DNA from: Candidatus Harpocratesius repetitus
GTDB lineage: Archaea > Asgardarchaeota > Lokiarchaeia > Sigyniarchaeales > Promethearchaeaceae
Length of the DNA: 64,000 nucleotides
Reading direction: 5' to 3'
NCBI GenBank assembly: GCA_021498095.1
Contig: JAIZWK010000001.1
Coordinates: 3,287,450 to 3,351,449, forward strand
Position numbers and translations under genes: made by a program. How positions within the stretch are numbered: position 1 is the stretch's first letter; every line of letters begins with the position of its first letter. This document shows, one piece after another, positions 57,708 through 64,000 of this stretch. Below the pieces are notes generated by a model. It worked only from the letters and a program-made list of their open reading frames with translations. It made no database searches and was not told the origin of the DNA.

Positions 57708-59252
57708 TTATCTACCTTGAATTGGTGTACCACAACTTTCACAGAATTTTCCACTTGCAGGTAATTTTGCACCACAGTAGTTACAATAAGTTCTGTTTCC
57801 TGGAGTTGTTTTGATCGGGACGCCTAAAGATCGCCCTTCCTTCTTTTTACCGCAATTCGGACAGTAAACTGCATCTGCTTCCATCTCAGTTCCGCACTGA
57901 CTACATTTTGTAACTCCGGTTTTTGAAGTTAAACTAACAGATGATGCACTAGTAGCTTTTGATGTTGATGTAGATAAAGTGGATGATAATGTTGATGCGG
58001 CGGAGGGTTTCTTTAATTTATCTTTATTCGCTTTCTGTTTTCTTCGAGCAATAATGGTAATTGCCAAAAAACCACCTGCAATAATTAAGATCCAAATTAA
58101 AGTTGGTCGAGCATTTGCCCATTGATCTTCGACAGATACTGGATGACTGGAAGTATCATAAGTCACATCAAAAGTTATATCCACATTATCATCAGGATTG
58201 TATAGCGGATCAGCATATACAAAGAAATACCATGTTCCACTTGTAGGAACTACAATGCTAGTCTGTGATATAGAAGTTACTCCATATTCATAGTATAGTG
58301 CTGATGAAAAATCAGGAACATCTGCCATGAATATATTCAAAAATACATTCACATTTGCAGCTGAGCCTTCATGGGAGTTGTAAACTACAATATAATAATC
58401 TTGATAACCATCTGGAATGTTCAAAGCCCCAGTTGAACCAAGTGAATTAATATCTTCTGTGTATGGAGTATAGCCGTTATAATAATACCAATTATAGAAA
58501 TTATTTCCATCCATGATTAGAAAATCAATAGGAATATCACTTGAATATTGATATGAAATTTGCGAGCCTGGATTTAAAAAGATCTGGTAATATTGAAAAT
58601 CATTGTAATTCAAAACAGGTGTGAAAGTAACCTGCAGATTCTGATCAACTAATGGAAATTCATCAAACGGATGGTTTGCTATTGCAAAACTTATCGGTCC
58701 AGGAGAAGATTGAATTGAAAAATCAATACTATCTCCTGCTGAAATTGTTTCATACTCATACCAATACTCATTTACATAAAGTGTTTCAGTAGAGCGATAA
58801 TTGATTTCACCAGTTGAATTTGAACTAAACGGATATGAAATCGCTATACCAAAAAGGGGGAGAAAGATCAACAAAAACACAATTAGAAATACAGTCCCAC
58901 TTACCCAATATGCCGGTGCATAATACCATGGCCGATAATAATATCCGTACCACCAATGGCGGCGATAATACCATGGCCGATAATAATAGCCATAATAATG
59001 TCGATGTGGATAATAATAATGATGAGAATATGGTCCCCGTCGACTACTACTAGAATAAGTTCGACTTGCTCCTGTTCTTCCGAAAGGTCTTCCACCTGAA
59101 GAACGGGGTGAAAATGAGGAACTGCCACGAAAACTACTTGATCGAGAGAAACTACTTGATCGAAAACCCCCTGAAAATCCCCGAGATCCACCGCCGTGAA
59201 ATCCACCACCGTGAAATCCGCCGCCGCCAAAGCCGCCGCCACCACGGGGCAT
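57708..59252 (-). CDS. Membrane protein with Gly/Phe/Tyr-rich tail and two zinc ribbons
   Basis: The 514-residue protein has a low-complexity N-terminus with GGFGGGGFHGGG, then FRSSSFSRSSS, then a Tyr/His/Trp/Arg-rich stretch in which YYYRPWYY occurs twice. A transmembrane helix (~114-138), an extracellular beta domain and a second helix (~385-405) follow. The C-terminus has two zinc ribbons, CSQCG ... CPNCG and CNYCG ... CESCG. ATG 59252 follows GGAGGTAAGTAAT, a good ribosome-binding site. It abuts the CBS gene (stop at 59254), so the two are co-expressed. Confidence 0.78.
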   Translation of the reverse strand: MPRGGGGFGGGGFHGGGFHGGGSRGFSGGFRSSSFSRSSSFRGSSSFSPRSSGGRPFGRTGASRTYSSSSRRGPYSHHYYYPHRHYYGYYYRPWYYRRHWWYGYYYRPWYYAPAYWVSGTVFLIVFLLIFLPLFGIAISYPFSSNSTGEINYRSTETLYVNEYWYEYETISAGDSIDFSIQSSPGPISFAIANHPFDEFPLVDQNLQVTFTPVLNYNDFQYYQIFLNPGSQISYQYSSDIPIDFLIMDGNNFYNWYYYNGYTPYTEDINSLGSTGALNIPDGYQDYYIVVYNSHEGSAANVNVFLNIFMADVPDFSSALYYEYGVTSISQTSIVVPTSGTWYFFVYADPLYNPDDNVDITFDVTYDTSSHPVSVEDQWANARPTLIWILIIAGGFLAITIIARRKQKANKDKLKKPSAASTLSSTLSTSTSKATSASSVSLTSKTGVTKCSQCGTEMEADAVYCPNCGKKKEGRSLGVPIKTTPGNRTYCNYCGAKLPASGKFCESCGTPIQGR

Positions 59253-59253
59253 A

Positions 59254-60267
59254 TTACTTACCTCCTGCTCCATTTACCGCTGGTTCTGCGGCTTTGATAT
59301 CATTATCCATTGATTGACGGAATACATTATCCCGGAATAAAGCCAAAATGATAAAACCAATCGCTAAAATAGAGAGTATCAAACCTAATACATTTACAGA
59401 AACACTACTTGTAACTGCCATAACATTCATACCAATCGCGAGAATAATCCATTCAATAATAAGAGATCCGATCATTATAGAGGGTATAATTACTCTGACA
59501 GTTTGACTGGTTTTAAAATGCTGAAAATCTGAAAAACTCGAATATACAATTGAAAAGAAGCCCAAAATTCCAGCAATCAGTGTGATTATACTCCAAATAA
59601 TAACCACGATCCAAAATCCATATCTTCCTGCAACATCTAAATAAGAGATATAATAATTAGCACCATGTGCATCTAGCAAGAAAAAGTGCAAGACTCGTTC
59701 ATTTGCTATATTTTGTGGAATACCATTAAAGAATCCAACTGCACCAATCAAAGGAAGAATGAATCCTAAAATTAATGCAAAAGTGGCGCAAATACTAGCA
59801 AACCAGAATTCTGCATTTTTCGGATTATCAACTGGGATTAACCCAATTTCATCTATATTTTCATCAGGAATGTAACTCCATACATCTTGGATAGTAACTA
59901 CTCCTAATAACTTATCTTTTTCGATTACAGGAACGACATTTACATTTAAGTCCCTCATTCGTTCGAACGCATCGACAACATTAGTTTCCGTTGTAACTGG
60001 CTCTATTGTATACATCGCAGTAGTAACTTTAACAGTTGCAGGATCTTTTCCATCTGCGACTATGTTCTGCACAATATCGAAATCTGCAATTACTCCTAAC
60101 ACTTTTTTAGTTTCTTTATCAATCACAACTAAATCAGGAATTGCTAGTTCTTTCATTTTTTGTGCTGCTTGAACGATCGTAGCATCCGAATCGATAATAC
60201 TATATTCATCATCGATTACTAGATCCTTCACAAAATAATCCGGTTTCTCTTTCGTCATATTAATCAC
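59254..60267 (-). CDS. CBS-domain pair membrane protein
   Basis: Two CBS repeats fill residues ~10-125 (SIIDSDATIVQAAQKMK; VTTETNVVDAFERMRDL), which usually bind adenine nucleotides. About five transmembrane helices follow and the C-terminus is charged. A nucleotide-sensing membrane protein is the obvious reading. The stop overlaps the leader of the Tyr-rich membrane protein, so the two form an operon and may interact. Confidence 0.8.
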   Translation of the reverse strand: MINMTKEKPDYFVKDLVIDDEYSIIDSDATIVQAAQKMKELAIPDLVVIDKETKKVLGVIADFDIVQNIVADGKDPATVKVTTAMYTIEPVTTETNVVDAFERMRDLNVNVVPVIEKDKLLGVVTIQDVWSYIPDENIDEIGLIPVDNPKNAEFWFASICATFALILGFILPLIGAVGFFNGIPQNIANERVLHFFLLDAHGANYYISYLDVAGRYGFWIVVIIWSIITLIAGILGFFSIVYSSFSDFQHFKTSQTVRVIIPSIMIGSLIIEWIILAIGMNVMAVTSSVSVNVLGLILSILAIGFIILALFRDNVFRQSMDNDIKAAEPAVNGAGGK

Positions 60268-60450
60268 AAATCACCTTGTAAAAAATTTTTCAAAATTCTT
60301 AAAGATTTTTTGATATTAAAAATTCAAATTATATCAAAAAAATATTCTACGTAATATTTTGCACTATCTTCCAGTTTAAAGTTTTTGTCTGTTTTAAATA
60401 CAAGAAATATTTACTATTTTAAATATAATTTTATTTTTTAAGAGCTATTA

Positions 60451-60480
60451 TTAGAGTCTTTTGACTTTTAATTTTTCGAC
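60451..60480 (+). repeat. Left terminal inverted repeat of the IS630-type element
   Basis: This 30-bp segment is the reverse complement of 62037-62066 with a single mismatch. It includes the TA target duplication at 60452-60453, and the element proper begins GAGTCTTTTG. Confidence 0.93.
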
Positions 60481-60539
60481 TAATTAAACTCACCTAAATA
60501 CGTTAATTTTTCAATTTTGATTTATTAGATAAATTGATC

Positions 60540-60953
60540 ATGGTTGAACGCGTTTGGGTTCATATTCCCCAACCAATCAAAATTAATGATGAATTAAAAA
60601 ACCAAATAAATGAAATTGTCACTAAATTTATCAAAAAATCAGAAAAACTCGCCAAACTAACGCATAAAGTAAAAATAACACGAGGAAGGATATACATTAC
60701 CTATTTATATGAAGTTCCATTAGAACATCGTGCCCGTAAAATAGAGCCACTGATAAATGGGAAATACGAAGAATTTATTTTTGCGAGAATCACTTTATTT
60801 GAAGAAAAATTGACACATTGCACCGCCGATTGGCAACGCCACAACCTAAAATGGTACACAGTTCATGAAGGAACTTTAGAAGACTGTTTAAAGTATATTG
60901 AAAATGACTTTGGTCCATTTGGCTATCCATTTGATTATAAAGTTATGAATTAG
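60540..60953 (+). CDS. Passenger protein inside the IS630-type element, unknown family
   Basis: The 137-residue protein starts MVERVWVHIPQPIKIN at ATG 60540; TTG at 60534 is an alternative. It is a clean alpha/beta sequence with helix KNQINEIVTKFIKKSEKLAKL, then strands HKVKITRGRIYITYLY and FIFARITLFEEK, then a Trp-rich loop (DWQRHNLKWYTVHEG) and a C-terminal FGPFGYPFDYKV. I recognise no family. It lies wholly between the inverted repeats and its end overlaps the transposase end by 11 bp, head to head at their 3' ends. It is either cargo or an accessory factor for transposition. Confidence 0.72.
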   Translation: MVERVWVHIPQPIKINDELKNQINEIVTKFIKKSEKLAKLTHKVKITRGRIYITYLYEVPLEHRARKIEPLINGKYEEFIFARITLFEEKLTHCTADWQRHNLKWYTVHEGTLEDCLKYIENDFGPFGYPFDYKVMN

Positions 60954-62003
60954 TTCTATATTTTTCCAAATTACATCGTGATGCTAGTTTTTCATCATCT
61001 GAACTCAATTCGTGCAAAGTTTTGGATAAAGAAGATTGAAATTCTTCAAATTTTTCATAAAATTCGTTGTATGTTGCTTTACTCTTTGCATCTTTCCAAA
61101 TACCTTCGATCGGATTCAGATCAGGAGAATAGGGCGGTAAAAACTTTAATTTTAGACGATAATTGTTTATTTGTAACCATTCTTGAAGCATTTTTGCATG
61201 ATGCGGTCGTGCATTATCTAAAATCATATAAATTTTATGATTTTCAGGATATTGTGCAAGAATTCCGCGAAGAAATTGCCCAAAATTAACTGCGTCTAAA
61301 TTTTTAATATATTGAAAATATCCGCGCCTTTGGATAGGATCAATTGCACCGATTACATTTAACCGTTTTTTTCCGCTGTGTATTCGGAGAATTGGTTTTG
61401 ATCCCTTTGGTGCCCATATACGACGTGGTTCGGGGGAAAAATAGAAGGAACTTTCGTCTTGGAATAAAATCGATTCGTTTTCATTTAAGTTATTTACAAG
61501 CTCTTTCATTTCGTGTCGAAATTGATCTTTTTTTTTTCGTCTGCTTTTGCAGGCATTGGTCTTGGTACTAACAATGTGTAATCCCATCGTTTCATCATTC
61601 GCCAAACCCCTGAAATTGACATATCAATGTCATATTTTTTTTTTATATGTCCTTTTATGTCTTTTAAATGCCAATTACTAAAGGAATATCCTTGTTTTCG
61701 GGGAGATTGTTTAATATCTTTCTTAATTTGTTTTTCTTGTTCTTCCGATAATAAAGAATAAACTTTTGCACGTTTTATGGGTTGTAAACCTTTCATCCCA
61801 TCTTTATTCCATTGATGAATCCATTTCCTTACTGATTGAGGGGATGAATGAACATGGAAGGCTGTTTCGAATGTAGATTTCCCTAAGTATAGTTGTATGA
61901 CTGCAAGTATTTTTGTTTTTACTCGAGCATTCTTTTCTTGCTTATAATATTGCTCTAATTCATGAAAAGGAATATGTTTTATTATAAAAAGGGGTTTTCC
62001 CAT
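60943..62003 (-). CDS. IS630-type transposase, expressed by frameshift from two frames
   Basis: The first frame (62003-61506) encodes helix-turn-helix DNA-binding domains (STFETAFHVHSSPQSVRKW) and continues to PRPMPAKADEKKK. The second (up to 61605, ending 60943) continues DQFRHEMKELVNN and holds the DDE triad: Asp in LFQDESSF, Asp in MILDNARPHH and Glu in NPIEGIW. Both PRP..AKAD and YSPDLNPIE are typical of the family. Joining requires a -1 shift in an A10 run at 61537-61528, so this is probably one functional enzyme and not a broken gene. The second half alone has an unlikely start. Confidence 0.88.
61528..61537 (-). promoter_or_regulatory. Slippery A10 tract for -1 frameshift in the transposase
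   Basis: On the coding strand the run reads GAAAAAAAAAAG, which contains the heptamer A-AAA-AAG in frame, a strong -1 slippery sequence. Frame 0 gives K-K-K-I-N-F and then stops at 61506; a -1 shift gives K-K-K-D-Q-F, as the family demands. Confidence 0.75.
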
Positions 62004-62036
62004 AATTGTAGCGAAGAATCCAAGTGATTTAAAGGT

Positions 62037-62066
62037 GTCGAAAAATTAAAAATCAAAAGACTCTAA
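62037..62066 (-). repeat. Right terminal inverted repeat of the IS630-type element
   Basis: This is the partner of 60451-60480, with 29 of 30 positions matching when complemented. The element ends at CTC (62063) followed by the TA duplication, and the dispersed-repeat flank ACATTTGATAG begins at 62066. Confidence 0.93.
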
Positions 62067-62160
62067 CATTTGATAGGTTAATAACATTCACTATGTAATT
62101 GATCCTTTTTCTTCTATTTAAGATTAATCTACTCATTTCTCCATGATAATATTACTCCTT

Positions 62161-63480
62161 TCAATTCATGGATGATAAATATAAGGGATACCGATGATTT
62201 GAGCATACTCCAAGAAATTCATTCAATTCTAAATCCGCTACGGTAGAATCGTTTCTTTTAATTATAAATCGTTGTATCTGCCATATATTGTACAAAAAGC
62301 ACCGTAATCCCATAGTATTCAGCCGGCTATTGCGATCTTGTACCTTCTGTGCAATGCCTAACCGATTCATTTCAGGAAATGCGATTTCTATTAACCATCT
62401 TTGGCGATAGAGATCTCGGATATAATTCTCATTGCCGTGTAGGGTTTTTATGCCTGATTTTGAGCAGAACATAACAATTAAGGGAAAAATACGGCTGCTG
62501 GCGATTTGTTCATTGATCTTTTTATGATTAAAATCTTGAATGATTTTTTTTTAAATTAAAAGTGCGTTTAGCAACAAGCAATAGATCGAATTTAATGGGT
62601 GAAAATCCTTTCTTTTTTACGTATTTACCCTTAATCATACCTTTTCAGTATCTTTTACCTACTCCATTTAAGTAGTTCATGATTTTTTGTTTTGTCTGCG
62701 CACATTTTCTTCCAGGTATAATCACGGTTATGTGCTTCTGCTAAAAGAACTTTAATATTCGTTTACGATAAAACCCTCGGTCAAGCATAGCATATTTTAT
62801 GGAAAAGCCGTTAGAAACTAGCATCTGATGGACATTGTGAAACAAGGGAAGTTTATCTTGTCGCTTTTTAATTTTGAAATTTGCAATCATTTGATGAAAA
62901 TCACCTGAAATAACAGAAAAACTAAGCGTACGATGAACTGTTTTTCCTTCTTTTTTCCGAAACAATACGAATCGTCTTTATTTTTCTTGCAAGGCGTATC
63001 AGTATAATCTGCTATTAACTTTAGATCTGAACTTATAATTTTCAGAGATTTGAGAATTAAAATATGTGCCAAAAGTACAGAATTCCAAAATTCTTCAATT
63101 AAATCTAACTTAGACAATGTTTGAAGACATCAAGAAAAAGCAGGTTGATCAGGGAAGAATCTCCGTTTTTTACCATTTGAAAATTTGGAAACTGAATATG
63201 ATTGAAATGAAATATTAGCGCGAGAACACTTTTTTTGAATAATTTCTGATGTATGTCAGGGCGAAAGTCTTAATATTTGCATACAACATGCAAACAGAAC
63301 GAAGACCGTGTAGGAAAAGCCGCTTCGTTTTGGAGGCAATTTTTGGAAAACTAAAGGATCTACCACTTCCGCAATATCTGAAAGTAACTGTGGATTAATC
63401 TGATTAGGAATAATTTTTCCGATATCGGTGGTAGCCGATGGATTTCTCCGAAGATTTGAGGTCATATCCAAGGGTAAGAA
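62161..63480 (-). pseudogene. Decayed DDE transposase (IS4/ISH3-like)
   Basis: Fragments in different frames line up, 5' to 3' on the minus strand: an N-terminal piece at 63471-63256 (LLSDIAEVVDPLVFQKLP), a first-Asp piece at about 63117-62887 (LIADYTDTPCKKN), a second-Asp piece at 62965-62741 (AMLDRGFYRKR), and the C-terminal Glu region at 62472-62161 (YRQRWLIEIAFPEMNR). Several frameshifts and stops separate them. The order and motifs fit an IS4-superfamily transposase such as ISH3, now dead. The ends of the element are not recognisable. Confidence 0.8.
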
Positions 63481-63639
63481 AGCGTAGCTTTTAAATTATT
63501 CCCTTTATCTCTCAAAATTGTAATGTATCTTTGCAAAGAAGTAAAATATGAACAATTCTACTGAATTTGAATCAAAATTAGGATTTTATAAAAATTTCAA
63601 GACAAGAAAATCTATAAAAAACCAATTACATCATTAATG

Positions 63640-63737
63640 TTAATAAAAAAATAAAAAGCATGCATAATTTACGCATTTACCAACATTCCATCCAAATTTG
63701 ATTATTGTCGGAAAATGAAAGATTAAAATGGTAATTC
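63640..63737 (+). repeat. Dispersed repeat, copy C (internally deleted)
   Basis: 63640-63700 matches 42402-42462 (GCATAATTTACGCATTTACC shared), and from 63701 the sequence jumps to the match of 42600-42637 (ATTATTGTCGxAAAATGAAA). The ~137 bp between are missing, and the junction lies in a short AAxTTTG repeat, so the deletion may have come from recombination between short repeats. Confidence 0.82.
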
Positions 63738-63785
63738 ACTATGAAAAAGAAAAATTAGATAACTAATTATAACTAATCTTTAAAA

Positions 63786-64000
63786 TTACTTTCCTTCACT
63801 CTTCGCTACTATTAAGCGAGTTAATTCAATAAATGCTTCATCTACATTCGTGCCATCTTTAGCACTTGTCTCAATATATATTGAACCTTCATCTTCTGCG
63901 TAATCTCGACACTCATCGCGATCTATTACTTCTCCTACCTCAGGAATTAAATCCAATTTATTGCCGATCAATACAAAAGGTATGTCTCCTGCAAATTGAT
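63786..64000 (-). CDS. Small Rab/Ras-like GTPase, 5' part outside the window
   Basis: The visible C-terminal ~71 residues include G4 LIGNKLDL and G5 ETSAKDGTNVDEAF, the C-terminal half of a Ras-superfamily G domain. The frame is open to the window edge with QFAGDIPFVLI before G4. There is no C-terminal Cys; it ends VAKSEGK. This is the fifth small GTPase in 64 kb and unlike the Arf-like pair it looks Rab/Ras-type. Confidence 0.9.
   Translation of the reverse strand, partial: QFAGDIPFVLIGNKLDLIPEVGEVIDRDECRDYAEDEGSIYIETSAKDGTNVDEAFIELTRLIVAKSEGK

Larger units (their letters stand above)
60454..62063. mobile_element. IS630-type element with passenger gene
   Basis: The element is 1610 bp. Its ends are near-perfect inverted repeats beginning GAGTCTTTTGA and ending with the complement, and TA flanks both sides (60452-60453 and 62064-62065) as IS630/Tc1-mariner target duplications require. 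Joining the flanks with one TA gives a 33-bp stretch matching 42377-42409 at 27 positions, so the target was a copy of the dispersed repeat. Inside lie a transposase made of two overlapping frames on the minus strand and a convergent 138-codon gene on the plus strand. Confidence 0.88.

Noticed and set aside
58835..59317. Several frames antisense to the Gly/Tyr-rich gene, including a 114-residue minus-strand one rich in His/Ile/Val
   Set aside because: Products of reading a repetitive sequence in other frames; the main frame has the ribosome-binding site and domain structure.

Overview
The window is AT-rich DNA with eukaryote-like genes, and it almost certainly comes from an Asgard archaeon (Lokiarchaeia-like). 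The pointers are five Ras/Rab/Arf-like small GTPase genes, a 607-codon ribophorin I-like protein next to Sec61 beta, a eukaryote-type ubiquitin-like E1 enzyme, a UFL1-like multi-winged-helix protein, longin-like domain proteins, a PDCD5 homologue, Trm112, eS30, a type 2 methionine aminopeptidase with a charged N-terminal extension, and two C2H2 zinc fingers in one small protein. Leaders, where visible, use Shine-Dalgarno sequences and ATG/GTG/TTG starts. Genes such as the hexameric glutamate dehydrogenase and ChrB look bacterial and probably arrived by transfer.

Layout. 1-7.2 kb: a partial methionine aminopeptidase, an Ntn-hydrolase (C45), a sugar-nucleotide epimerase, and a minus-strand trio of two zinc-ribbon proteins and a PPP-family phosphatase, each with a helical N-terminal domain. 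7.5-15 kb: a K+-independent-type proton-pumping pyrophosphatase, a RecA/Rad51 paralogue with a destroyed P-loop, a metallo-beta-lactamase-fold hydrolase, an amidase, a coiled-coil protein and a MazG-like protein. 15-20.6 kb: Sec61 beta, the ribophorin I-like protein, Trm112, a coiled-coil PD-(D/E)XK protein, a longin-like protein, and a tRNA-Gln(TTG) with a probable 14-nt D-loop intron. 20.7-32 kb: a surface PKD/beta-helix protein, ChrB-like protein, VapBC, eS30, a type ISP-like DNA methyltransferase, a GTPase, two tandem membrane proteins with cytosolic longin-like tails, and a DDE transposase.

32-45 kb: a fused DppB-DppC-like permease, the E1-like enzyme (apparently starting at CTG behind a perfect Shine-Dalgarno), GdhA, a zinc-finger protein, an amino-acid permease, and a striking duplicated module. 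In that module an Arf-like GTPase converges on a protein with a V4R/Bet3-like C-terminal domain, twice in a row. 45-60 kb: a GNAT acetyltransferase, the UFL1-like protein with an unknown partner, two HAD hydrolases, an HDAC-family deacetylase, a HepT/MNT toxin-antitoxin pair, PDCD5, a nuclease plus pentapeptide-repeat pair, and several surface or membrane proteins. 60-64 kb: a complete IS630-type element that carries a passenger gene and uses a probable frameshift, a decayed second transposase, and the 3' end of another small GTPase.

A dispersed non-coding repeat family is present in at least three copies (23.3, 42.4-42.7 and 63.6-63.7 kb). The IS630 element appears to sit inside a fourth copy, which fixes its ends by an empty-site comparison. 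The findings most worth following are the GTPase/V4R pairs as a possible prokaryotic counterpart of Rab-TRAPP, the IS630 passenger gene, the D-loop tRNA intron, and the CTG start of the E1-like gene.
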